DNA of 64,000 bases from Lutraria lutraria. Lineage: Eukaryota > Mollusca > Bivalvia > Venerida > Mactridae. A program made the position numbers and the translations under genes. The notes under the pieces were generated by a model. That model had not been told where the DNA came from. It searched no databases and saw only the letters and a list, made by a program, of their open reading frames with translations. Below are positions 51,935 to 60,508 of the stretch, one piece after another. Every line of letters starts with the position of its first letter. Within the stretch, counting starts at the first letter, position 1. The stretch lies in assembly GCA_964023205.1 (NCBI GenBank), contig OZ026851.1, forward strand, positions 10,147,637 through 10,211,636. The letters run 5' to 3'.

Positions 51935-52962
51935 AGCATTTTAGAAATGGCAGTTTGAGAGAAAATATTTTAGCGCAGATGCTTTACGGGACCAATTTTT
52001 ATCTTGCATTTACTCTTTTATTGTAGATAGTATAAACATGGGACCATTACATACAAGTAGTGTGGATCAATGGAAATCTGTGATTAGAACAGCTTTGGTA
52101 TAGTATGGTTACTTTTGGTTTTATTACATTTCTAGAATTGACAGTTTGGGAGAAAATTTCCTGGCGTCAAGATTTTTTGACAAATCTAATTTGTTATTTT
52201 CTCCTTAAGTCTTGTTGGTACATGCATGCAACTTTACTTACAAGTAGTTGGCATCAACAAAAGTTGGTGGCAACGTTGAATTTGCTATGCTCTGCTTACT
52301 TATGACTTTATTGAAATACTAGAAATAACCATCTCCGTGAAAGTTCTCCGAGAGTTGCGGACAATCTTTGATGTTCAATATCTCTACCATTATTTCATCG
52401 GCACCATTGAAAGTACACATTCTAGTAATAGACATCAATGGAAATCAGTGGCACAAAAGGCATGGCCATGCTACGTTTACTTTGGATTTTATTAACGTTT
52501 TAGAAATGTCAGTTTGAACCTGTTGAAATTTCATAAATTTCTCCGAGAACAAAATTTCTTAAAACTTGTTTCTGTTTGCATTTTTGCATTCCCCTCAAAC
52601 ACGCGAACAATATGAGGTATCACAGGACCACTTTTGAACGAAATCAGTTTTTGATGGAAATTCTTACAGGGCCGCGCCTGTTGAAATTTCATGAATTAGT
52701 CTGAGAACAAAATTTCTTAAAACTTGTTTCTGTTCGCATTTTTGCATTCCTCTCAATCACGCGAACAATATGAGGTATCACAGGACCACTTTTGAACGAA
52801 ATCATTTTTTCGACATAAATTCTTACAGGGCCGCGCTTGCTGAAATTTCATGAATTAGTCCGAGAACAAAATTTCTTAAAACTTGTTTCTGTTTGCATTC
52901 CCCTCAAACACGCGAACAAAATGAGGTATCACAGGACCACTTTTGAACGCAATCAATTTTTA
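51935..52962 (+). repeat. HOR 33, truncated at the array edge
   Basis: alpha, beta, gamma and about three b units. beta ends ctgcttacttatgac. The last b unit has lost nine bases in the ttgcatttttgcattc stretch, has aacaaaatgagg instead of aacaatatgagg, and stops after gcaatcaatttttaa, where the normal unit continues cgacaaat. Confidence 0.88.
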
Positions 52963-52975
52963 ATAATTTCAATTA

Positions 52976-53225
52976 GTGGCGATGGATTTCAAAGAAAGTT
53001 GGTACATGGGTAGCTTAGGGGATAACCTAGATTGGGATTGCATATGGGTCAAAAGGTCATATATCTAGGTCAGTTACTAAAAATAGAAATTCAGTTTCTG
53101 GATTGTAACTTCAGATAGGAGTGATGGATTTCAAGTTGGTACATGTACATGGATAGTTTAGGAGATAAGGTCAAATATCTAGGTCATTAAGAATAGAAAT
53201 TAAGTTACCAGATGATAACTGCAGA
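52976..53225 (+). repeat. Two-copy dispersed repeat next to the array edge
   Basis: Two imperfect direct copies of about 110-140 bp lie side by side (about 52,976-53,117 and 53,118-53,225). They share gatggatttcaa, agttggtacatg, gtttaggagata or cttaggggata, gtcaaatatctaggtca or gtcatatatctaggtca, and aatagaaatt. This resembles the ggtcaaaggtca-type dispersed repeats of molluscan genomes, but the family cannot be named here. It starts only ~14 bases from the satellite edge. Confidence 0.6.
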
Positions 53226-53454
53226 TGACTCCCTCATTTAGACAAAATTATCATTATTAAAAAATCTGGACAGATGCTGCTGTATAAACATCAGCTAACG
53301 TACCAATGATAGGTGATGACACAGTACATGTATGCAATACTGACTACTGTTTACTTGAAAGTATGCTCATTTCCCAACATATCTATTTTACAGCATATCA
53401 ATGTTAATGAATTATATGTGTAAGATTCTGTAATATATATTGATAGTTTTTTGT
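53226..53454. other. AT-rich spacer, nothing recognised
   Basis: No coding frame, tRNA or inverted repeat stands out. Confidence 0.5.
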
Positions 53455-53606
53455 ATACGGCTCTAGAGCCGCCGTTTACACATTCCCGGAACAACAACCC
53501 AGAATGCATTGCGAGTGAGACATCCGCCAAAATGGCTGCCCTGGTATTCCCGAGTTCACAGTGTGAATAAATACTTGAATTTCACAATAAACGAAGACTG
53601 TCAAAG
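53455..53606 (+). promoter_or_regulatory. Promoter-like island with ZNF143-like and YY1-like motifs and a tiny ORF
   Basis: A locally CpG-containing stretch in AT-rich DNA. CCCAGAATGCATTGCG (53498-53513) closely resembles the ZNF143/Staf site, and CCAAAATGGCTGCC (53527-53540) resembles the YY1 site; in animal promoters YY1 sites of this orientation often sit at or just after the start site. The ATG inside it (53532) opens a 12-residue frame, MAALVFPSSQCE, ending 53570. A possible splice donor, AAAG|GTAATA, follows at 53606/53607. It could be the promoter and first non-coding exon of a gene on the plus strand. No TATA box was seen. The target gene is unknown. Confidence 0.4.
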
Positions 53607-54236
53607 GTAATAATTTATTGCAAACATGACAATATGCTTTGATTTAACAGAGGAATGCGTGAAATCGCGTTGACAGAGTTTTTTATTTGAAATATTAAGG
53701 CGAAAAGCAGGGGCGCATTTGATACCGGATTGCGAAACATTGTTTCTTGTCCAGCGATTTATTTGCCCAAATTTGAACCATGATTCCGAAACAGATGAAA
53801 CACTCCGCAAGTACGAATAGGGGACTGACTGAATTTTTTTTCGAAAAAGTGTCTAAGCATAGAGCTCTATATATAGATATGTAACAGTCTTGGTTCGTTT
53901 TATGATCCGTTCAACATGTATCGATATTGTATACTCGCGCCTCGTATTCCCGCGGTACCCATATATCCGCGGTATATCATATTTCCGGTATAAACAGAAC
54001 GATGCGCCGCCTGTAGGTGACCTACTTACACAAAGAGGCTACTTTCGTATTGTTCATACAGTTTCGGCGATAGGTTTGTTCTGTATGTAGGTATTTGCAT
54101 TAAAATCAAAAGATTTTATGAATATCAACGTATTTTCAATGCTCATACACAAGCGCTAAAGTTGGCTTCCTACATATTGTTATATTCATGTCGTTTGACG
54201 AATGACAAATACCGGTCATCTGTTTGCGCTAACCCA

Positions 54237-54244
54237 TGACGTCA
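54237..54244. promoter_or_regulatory. Perfect CRE palindrome TGACGTCA
   Basis: TGACGTCA is the canonical CREB/ATF site. It lies about 120 bases upstream of the second ATGGCTGCC frame and inside the 53,930-54,556 inverted-repeat segment. An eight-base match alone is weak evidence for function. Confidence 0.35.
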
Positions 54245-54349
54245 CTCGAATATTGATTGACAGTTATAGGTACTTCATCTTAAGCAATTGTTTTAGCAAT
54301 AATCATGGGGCTAATCATGAAGTGGTTACCGCGGAAATATGAGAATGTA

Positions 54350-54492
54350 CCTTTAAAATATGGCTGCCGCCGTCAGTCGATCAAGAATGTATTTTAGAAC
54401 ATTCACACACGTGTGAGAAAAATAAGATTATTCCAAAACATGCCGTAAGAAATAAAACGAGAGAAATATCAATTGACTTATGCAAGGTAAGT
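54350..54492 (+). promoter_or_regulatory. Second ATGGCTGCC island, E-box and strong splice donor
   Basis: AATATGGCTGCCGCC (from 54357) repeats the YY1-like core of the island at 53,527. Its ATG (54360) opens an 18-residue frame ending at 54416. A CACGTG E-box lies at 54408-54413. GCAAG|GTAAGT at 54486/54487 is a consensus splice donor. Read together they look like the 5' non-coding exon of a plus-strand transcript; the inference rests on motifs only. Confidence 0.35.
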
Positions 54493-54925
54493 TATTTTAT
54501 TTCTGTTTTCTTTAGTTTTAATGATAAGTACCGCAGGAATACGAGGCGCCGGTATATGTATATTAATGTAATGAAGACTGGTGTTCAAATTTTATATACG
54601 TTTGGTAATATTCGTTGAAACACTGGATCAAAATCCCAGGTTCTACTGTTACTAATTTAATCAACTTATTACTAAATATATAAGGACACAGTTTTGGGTT
54701 TACAGATACTTTTACTTTCTGTTTATTTATAAGTTGTCACAATATTTATAACTGAAACAAGTTTTATGGATTATAAATAAGGTGAACAATAAATAAGATG
54801 AATCAAATACTCAACAATCCTAACCTAACCTAAGTTTGTTTAATTTTACATAATATAAAGATCATGAATTTAGAAGGAAAGAAATATAATAATTTAGTCT
54901 ATGAATTTAGAACCCTGGTCAAAAT

Positions 54926-56197
54926 ATGAAAGTATCCCTTAGATTTACAAAAGAGGTGGCAAAGTTCGGACAAGTTCGTCTTATTTTCCAAAAGTCTCTT
55001 TCTACAGGAAATCTTCCATCAGACTGGACGAAAGCAAATGTGGCTCCTCTATATAAAAAGGGTGATACCAGCAACCCAGCAAATTATAGACCTATTTCCC
55101 TGACTTGTATTCTCTGCAAGCTTCTTGAGCATATTGTCTCATCTAATCTTTCTTCTCACTTCACCAGACATAACATCCTTTATGATTTACAACACGGATT
55201 CAGGGATAGGCGTTCCTGTGAAACTCAACTGATTGAACTCACAGATAATCTCACAAAATCACTCGGTGAGGGTAAACAAACTGATCTTATCCTTCTGGAC
55301 TTTTCAAAAGCCTTTGATAAGGTAAACCATCTTGAACTTCTATATAAGCTTCAAGAGCATGGTGTTTCTCCACAGATTGTTAACTGGGTAAAATCCTTTC
55401 TTATTGGTCGTTCTCAAACAGTAGTGCTGGATGGTGTTTGCTCTGATGAAGTTCCAGTTACATCTGGCGTTCCTCAAGGCTCTGTACTTGGACCTCTTCT
55501 TTTTCTTCTTTACATCAATGATCTCCCTTCTAATGTTACCTCTCTGATGCGACTTTTCGCTGATGACACAGCAGTTTATATTACCACCAACTCAGTCCTA
55601 GACTGTGAAACACTCCAATGTGATCTCCAAAATTTAGAAAAATGGGAAGAACTGTGGGATATGGAGTTCAACCCCAGCAAATGTCAGGTTTTACACGTCT
55701 CAAGAAACAGAAAACCCATAAATCATAAATATAAGCTTCACGGTGAAACACTAGAGCCAGTGGCAAATGCAAAATATCTAGGGGTGAACATCTCTAATGA
55801 TCTTACTTGGAATAACCATATCAATAAAGTCTGCTTAACAGGTAACAAAACACTGGGATTCATTTGTAGAAATATTATTACCAAAAATGAACATGTAAAA
55901 ACTTTGGCTTATAAAACCCTTGTCCGTCCACAGCTAGAATATGCTTCAACTGTTTGGTCACCTCACACTAAAAAGAACATTAATAACCTTGAGATGGTGC
56001 AGCGCCGTGCTATACGTTGGGTAAAAAATGACTACATGTACTCTAGTTACTCAAGTGTCTCTAAAATGCAACAAAGTTTGGGTTGGAGATCTCTTGAACA
56101 CCGTAGGAATGACACAAGGCTATTCATGTTTTATAAAATTTATCATAACTTGGTCGCTATACAATTCCCACAATCGCCACCAGTTTTCTTTTTCTGA
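54926..56197 (+). pseudogene. Reverse transcriptase of a CR1/Jockey-superfamily non-LTR retrotransposon, truncated at both ends
   Basis: A 423-codon frame without stops encodes most of a LINE reverse transcriptase. Visible motifs in order: NYRPISLT (residues 53-60), LLDFSKAFDKVNH (123-135, first catalytic Asp), SGVPQGSVLGPLLF and INDLP (180-201), FADDTAVY (211-218, the catalytic Asp pair), KYLGVNIS (283-290), LVRPQLEYASTVWSP (332-346) and VQRRAIRW (358-365). The order and the C-terminal LEYAS/VQRRA region are typical of the CR1/L2/Jockey group. The endonuclease domain and RT N-terminus are absent, because homology starts within the first ~10 residues, as expected for 5' truncation during target-primed insertion. 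Homology ends near residue 413; the last ten residues (FPQSPPVFFF) do not fit the family, so the C-terminus and 3' UTR are also lost. The first Met is only the first ATG in the open frame. The element is not autonomous but must be fairly recent. Confidence 0.88.
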
Positions 56198-56232
56198 ATA
56201 GATGAACATGGAAGAAAATCAGCTCTACATCA

Positions 56233-56402
56233 ACTTGCCGGCAATATTTCGTCGCAGTCAACCATTTTCCCAACCTAATAACATGTATGTATCGAGGATT
56301 CTGATTGGTCCTTAAATATTGAACGGCCAATCAGAATGCTCGTTCTGAAAGAGTTTCTTGGGTAGTAAAATGGTTGACTGCGACGAAATATTACCGGCAA
56401 GT
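56233..56402. mobile_element. Near-palindromic MITE, 170 bp
   Basis: The two ends are inverted copies over about 42 bases with few mismatches: ACTTGCCGGCAATATTTCGT at 56233 against ACTTGCCGGTAATATTTCGT on the opposite strand at 56402. The pairing continues through the CGCAGTCAACCATTTT stretch. The interior holds a second inverted pair, ATTCTGATTGG (56298-56308) and CCAATCAGAAT (56327-56337). The single-strand form could fold into a long hairpin. It lies 35 bases after the RT stop codon. No target duplication is clear, so the superfamily is open. Confidence 0.8.
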
Positions 56403-56680
56403 AAATTTTATGAAATCTTGTACTTTTGACTGAATATTTCATATTTTTTAACAACTTGAGTTGACTTGAACAGCACTTTGAATAATGTAAACATAAAGCG
56501 TTGACCTACTTACCATATTTCTGGAGAATTTTTAACCATTTTTCAAAAACCAGTTTAAACACCAATAAATGGCTATTCTCAAAATATACTTTCGTGCGCT
56601 TACCTTTTAAGTGAAATTACATATTGCCAAGTGTCTATTGTTTAAACTGATAATAAAACCAAATTATTTTGCAGACTAGC
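56403..56680. other. AT-rich spacer, nothing recognised
   Basis: No supported frame, repeat or RNA signal. Confidence 0.5.
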
Positions 56681-56763
56681 CTCAAAGATGGAGACCTGTA
56701 TGCAGTACATTCTGCTACACTGTACCTGATCCTGTTCTAGATGGTAACTCTCCTCACTACTAG

Positions 56764-56904
56764 CAGTATGATCAATTGAAAGATGATAGGCTGTCTTATC
56801 ACAAACCTGTCCTAAGTGTCTTCAATGGCACTCAAGCTGGGGAAAAATTGAAGGCAAGGAAACAAAAGTCAAGTAGGAATATTAGTTGTACAAAAATGGT
56901 ATAA
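56764..56904 (+). other. Exon-like 46-codon open frame, unrecognised
   Basis: A plus-strand frame (starts QYDQLKDDRLSYHKPVLS, later NGTQAGEKLKARKQK) has a more protein-like composition than the surrounding AT-rich DNA. It stops at 56904 and is preceded in frame by a stop at 56761. No family recognised and no convincing splice pair, so it may be a relic exon or chance. Confidence 0.2.
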
Positions 56905-57540
56905 AACCTCCCATAGTTCCAGCTGAAACATAAGAAGTTACAGCCTCAGAACAACCAGATGCAAGTCCCCATCAATGACAGTCCAGACCACAAGGTACGG
57001 TACTTGATAAAGTGCTGTGAATGTAGATAGTAGGGATGATATGATATGCCATAACCTGTATTGCGACATGTTGCAATATAGTCAACCCGTATTGCAATAC
57101 AGTCAAGTAATGAAACCACAATAAAACTAAAGCAACATTGAGGTATAAATGTATATGGTAGTTCATTCATATGTGCATCTAGTAGATGGCTTTCAGTTTT
57201 ATAAATGCTTATAATCAATAGTTAGTTATTCAAAAGGATGAATTTAGTCGTTCATGCAATAATACAAAACGAGCGATTTTCTGTCCAAAACAAAAGATAA
57301 TAATGCATTTTAACATATTAATGTAAGTTTTATCCATTCGTGAAAATAAATGTCTTATTTTCCGGGAAAAAAATCATATTTAAACTTGTCTGCAGATGTG
57401 TCCATTTTCCTAACTGTATGTAAAAAGCCTACACCATACTCTGATGATACAGACTTGTTACACATGTAGGGATAGGTTTCAAATTGGTGCACTTTGTTAA
57501 CACTAAAGAAAAAAAGCTATCATAATCATTATAATTTCAG
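56905..57540. other. AT-rich spacer, nothing recognised
   Basis: Short minus-strand frames of up to 90 codons occur here, but their composition (hydrophobic, Tyr/His/Ile-rich) looks like translated AT-rich DNA. Two near-identical short stretches around 57,060-57,105 (attgcgacatgttgcaatat and cgtattgcaatac) are local. Confidence 0.4.
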
Positions 57541-57702
57541 CTTAAACCAGGAGTGAAGATTGTTCAATGGGTCCAATGTGAATCATGTTATCATTGGGTA
57601 CATATTCCTCTCAGTTTGGCAAGAAAGTATTGTTTTGCAATGTCATTTATTGGTGAGTGTGACACATTCAATAAACAAAATAATTTGAATAAATGCTGTT
57701 AA
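57541..57702 (+). pseudogene. PHD/zinc-finger-like exon fragment
   Basis: After a good acceptor (aatttcag at 57533-57540) the frame LKPGVKIVQWVQCESCYHWV continues HIPLSLARKY and stops at 57702. The pattern W-x-Q-C-x2-C-x2-W-x-H resembles the second half of a PHD finger, but the next expected Cys is absent (IPL). It may be a decayed PHD exon. Some CR1-like LINEs carry a PHD finger in ORF1, but nothing links this piece to the RT at 54,926. Confidence 0.25.
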
Positions 57703-58620
57703 ATACATTCATCAACATTAAAAATGTTGTATCTTCGAAGAAACTGACTTCCTTAAATGATATTCTTTCTTTATTCACCCTAGAAAATACAACTTCTTAG
57801 ATACCATATAGACCTGCTGGTAGTGATCTGTATTTACATGATGCAAAAAAATGATTGAATAATAATTTTAATAATAAGTATGATCAGTTTGTTAAAATGG
57901 CTTCATAGCCTATCAATGCTGTGTTTATTTGCTGCATGTACTTTTAGGTTAAGATAGAAACATGTACATTGTATGAATCTGGATGTAAGTTATACTCCTG
58001 AAGGTATGTTGGCTTTATTTTCAATTTGTTTCTCATTTAATTATTGCTGTAAAGATGTTGTTATTAATTAAATCTTCAGAATTGTTCTTACTAATCGAAG
58101 CTCCTAAAAATTCATTTTTTTTCATTTATAATAGTGACTGCTCTTATTTAAAAAAAAATGTTTTTTTTTCTTTTTGCAAAACTGGAACTAACTAGTTTTA
58201 GAGAAAAACTGATCTTAAGTTGAGAGGTTTTAAAACATTCTATGCTGTATGTTCCTTATCTAAGAAATATATTCTACATTTAATTGAAAACATCTAAAAT
58301 ATATATTTCAGATGTGAGTTTGATAAATGCAATGTATCTGGAGTAGTCCATGACCTAATTAAAGCAACATACTGAATGAAAAGTAAGTGAAATATTCTTT
58401 AAATCAAAGTACTTAAAGTACTCATGGAAACTGAACTTACATAGGCTTGCACTGCAACACCAAACTTTGGTGCGCATCCAATGTTTGCGTGCCAAGCAAG
58501 TGATGACTATGGAACTGTCGTTCAATTTCCAAAAACATGTCATCTATTGATTTATGATCATAGTTATGTTTTACCGATATTATATCACATTATGTTGGTG
58601 TTATTTTTATATTTTCTCAG
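57703..58620. other. AT-rich spacer, nothing firm
   Basis: One possible acceptor (atatttcag at ~58,311) is followed by a short frame, CEFDKCNVSGVVHDLIKATY, that stops at once. A match to the ankyrin gene downstream is too weak to call. A 62-codon minus-strand frame (58,355-58,543) has no recognisable content. Confidence 0.4.
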
Positions 58621-58743
58621 GATATCAAAGAGAAAACTCCAGTGTACACAGCAATAGAGAATCAGCACGCTATTATTATTTCATTACTGTCCTACCCAAA
58701 TATTGATCTTGCCTTAATGCTAATATCTTTATGTTTCTGCTAG
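58621..58743 (+). pseudogene. ANKFY1-like: ANKFY1/rabankyrin-5-like ankyrin exon, broken
   Basis: Directly after a strong acceptor (tattttctcag, ending 58620) the frame reads DIKEKTPVYTAIENQHAIII followed by SLLSYPNIDLALM. This is one ankyrin repeat (TP-x-TAI...II-LL...P-ID pattern) and resembles, from memory of the family, a central-to-C-terminal repeat of the endosomal protein rabankyrin-5 (BTB-ankyrin-FYVE). The match fades near 58,720, where a donor would be expected; the sequence there is ATG|CTAATA, without GT, and the frame stops at 58743. The next four or so repeats of the family are missing before the exon at 59,010. Confidence 0.55.
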
Positions 58744-59009
58744 AAGTATTCCTCAAAAGAATTATAATCAGTTCTGTATATATTGTATTATACGCAGAAT
58801 GTCAATTGCTCACATACACTTTTTATGTTCAATGCATGTTGATTAACATTCTTTATCTTCTAACCAACAAAATCTACTAACAAAGATATTATAAACAATT
58901 TGAACATCTTGACATAAAACAATTTAAATTATGAATTGTTGAACAATGACCTTATTAACTTTCTTAACCAAATGAAGACTTAATTACACATGATTTACTG
59001 TATTTGCAG

Positions 59010-59136
59010 AGGACATAGTCCACTTCATGTTGTAGGACAGTTTGGAAAGGACAATGCTGCAGCTATATTTATATTATTTAAAGAAAATATGCCTGATTAT
59101 CATATAGCTAAAACTGATAATGAATGAACTAAGTTG
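59010..59136 (+). pseudogene. ANKFY1-like: ANKFY1/rabankyrin-5-like ankyrin exon with in-frame stop
   Basis: Acceptor tatttgcag ends at 59009 and a consensus donor GTAAGT follows at 59137. The frame GHSPLHVVGQFGKDNAAAIF, then ILFKENMPDYHIAKTDNE, matches the rabankyrin-5 repeat just before its FYVE domain very well, including the GKxNAAAIF and MP-x-Y pieces. After DNE the codon is TGA (59125-59127) where the family has Gly, followed by TKL and the donor. The splice sites are preserved but the exon is no longer translatable, so this is a pseudogene exon. Confidence 0.7.
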
Positions 59137-59177
59137 GTAAGTTCATTATTGATATTACAACTTTTGTTTGTTATGTA

Positions 59178-60120
59178 CAGTAAAACCTCGATTATCCGAA
59201 CACCGATTATCCGAATACCCGGTATTATCCGAATAAAATCTACGGTCCCGATTACGTCTCTATATATTTCAAGTACAACGAACCCCGGTTATACGAATCG
59301 GATTTTACGAATACCTGGTATAATCCGAATGCATTATTTGGTCCCTAAAGTTACGAATGCGCGTATTTTCACACCTATTATTCGAAGTCGTCAATTTAAC
59401 AATGGCCGATTGAGAATCAAATGTCGTGTGACAAACAATGTGTCACATCAATTCATACACGAAGCGTGTCAACAGTTTAATTATCGTTAAGTTGACCATA
59501 TTGTTTGTTACGCTTTTATACTAATCGCGACGAATATTACACTATGATCTCGGGTATAATAAGTTAATATGCGTACGTACCTGCATGGTGATCTGTATGA
59601 ACTTATTTGCATTTCAGCATCAATAAAAAATTAAAAACAGATTCGAACACAGTTAAACAAAGCTAACTAGAATATGATGATTTAGTGAAAAAACGTACCA
59701 AACCTAAAAACATTACGTCTTCGATTCTTTGTCTTAGAATGTTACGATAGCGATGCCTAGTCGATCGTTAGTAAGTGAAGTGAGAATGACATATTATTGT
59801 GTCGGATTGTGTTCTGCATAATCCATAAATGCGCGGGTATTTATTCAACAAGAATTATTGTTTCATTGGTTAACTCATATACATTCATGAAACAATGATA
59901 AATAATAAGTGTTTGTTGTACATTTTATTTTATTCTTATTATCACTCAGAAAAATAACGTCATGTTTACATATGAGAGTTAACTCCCTTGCAATATACGG
60001 ACAGTATGGAATTTATCGTTTCCAACCAATACATTATACTGAAATGGATTATTCGAAACCATGGATTATCCGAATGATTTTTCAGGTCCCAATGACATTC
60101 GAATAATCGGGGTTTTACTG
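59178..60120. mobile_element. pogo/Tigger-like nonautonomous DNA transposon, 943 bp
   Basis: The left end CAGTAAAACCTCGATTATCC and the right end (CAGTAAAACCCCGATTATTC on the minus strand) are inverted repeats with two mismatches in twenty. A TA dinucleotide flanks each side (59176-59177 and 60121-60122), the target duplication of the Tc1/mariner-pogo superfamily. CAGTAAAACC..CGATTATCCGAA ends are typical of Tigger/pogo elements. Near-repeats of GATTATCCGAA occur several times within both ends, as expected for transposase binding sites. The interior carries no transposase frame; the open frame 59134-59490 is translated TIR sequence. The element lies in an intron of the ANKFY1-like pseudogene. 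Confidence 0.88.
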
Positions 60121-60196
60121 TATGTAAAAATTGATCGCTTGAATTTGTTAGAACTGATACAGGTATGTTCAGCCCTTGTGGTCTTTTCCATGTATA

Positions 60197-60338
60197 TACT
60201 TGAAATTGTTCAATGTTGGTTTGGTGTGTTTTTAGTGTGATTACTGATAAGTCACAAAAATGCGTCTTATAGTCGAGCATATACAGTACTTGAAATTGTT
60301 CAATGTTGGTTTGGTGTGTTTTTAGTGTGATTACTGAT
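60197..60338 (+). repeat. 52 bp direct repeat, period 90
   Basis: Bases 60197-60248 and 60287-60338 appear identical (both start tacttgaaattgttcaatgt and end gattactgat). The 38 bases between them include tgcgtcttatagtcgagcat. This looks like a local tandem duplication. Confidence 0.85.
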
Positions 60339-60508
60339 TAGTAACCAACGAATGAAGTTATCATTTACATTGATTGTTTGGAATAAATAAGCATATTTTG
60401 AAAATAAGTGAAAATCAGATTGTAGTAAATAAACATTTTTATTAGTTAAAATATCTGTCAGCGGGAAAATGTATCATGTTAGTACTTGATTTTGTTGATT
60501 TATTTCAG

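Larger units (their letters stand above)
1..52962 (+). repeat. Two-family higher-order satellite array (alpha/beta/gamma + 158 bp b monomers)
   Basis: The whole stretch is head-to-tail repeat with no unique sequence inside it. Two monomer families alternate: a ~184 bp family with versions alpha, beta and gamma, and a 158 bp family b. Each HOR reads alpha, then one to three beta-gamma dimers (368 bp), then three to twelve b units. Every complete HOR length seen (1018, 1175-1177, 1333-1334, 1385, 1701-1702, 1855, 1859, 2069-2070, 2177, 2442) is 1018 plus multiples of 158 and 368, within a few bases. Position 1 is about 86 bases into a beta monomer, so the array extends off the left end. The right end breaks inside a b unit. 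Short open frames recur at identical phase in every copy and overlap in several frames; they are treated as satellite by-products. A centromeric or heterochromatic location is possible but not shown by the sequence. Confidence 0.97.
53930..54556. mobile_element. Inverted-repeat-bounded segment, possible MITE
   Basis: gcgcctcgtattcccgcggt (part of a 22-base arm, 53937-53958) is matched on the opposite strand by 54528-54549 with one mismatch, and the match extends outward to about 29 bases with three mismatches. Shorter inverted pieces (catatttccg, ccgcggta) repeat inside both halves. The 570-base interior has no transposase frame. No clear target-site duplication is visible, so a decayed MITE and a promoter with incidental inverted repeats are both possible. 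Confidence 0.45.

Noticed and set aside
1..52962. CRISPR array or other prokaryotic repeat system
   Set aside because: Repeats are 158-368 bp and directly adjoining with no unique spacers, and the flanks are eukaryotic.
1..52962. rDNA, histone or other tandem gene cluster
   Set aside because: No rRNA, 5S, histone or snRNA sequence is recognisable in any monomer.
1..52962. Centromere assignment
   Set aside because: HOR satellite is compatible with a centromere, but nothing in the sequence shows it; no convincing CENP-B box was found by eye.
53601..53810. 69-codon minus-strand frame as a gene
   Set aside because: No family match, no supporting splice or promoter signals on the minus strand.
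53890..54090. 66-codon plus-strand frame as a gene
   Set aside because: It spans the left inverted-repeat arm and promoter-like DNA, with no recognisable protein content.
54487..54515. Mini-intron between gtaagt at 54487 and tttag at 54515
   Set aside because: About 29 bases is too short for a metazoan spliceosomal intron; only the donor is kept as a candidate.
59134..59490. 118-codon frame (Ile-Ile-Arg-rich) as a protein
   Set aside because: It is translation of the repeated GATTATCCGAA terminal region of the pogo-like element.
59966..60280. 104-codon minus-strand frame
   Set aside because: It runs across the right end of the pogo-like element and the 90 bp-period repeat; no protein family recognised.
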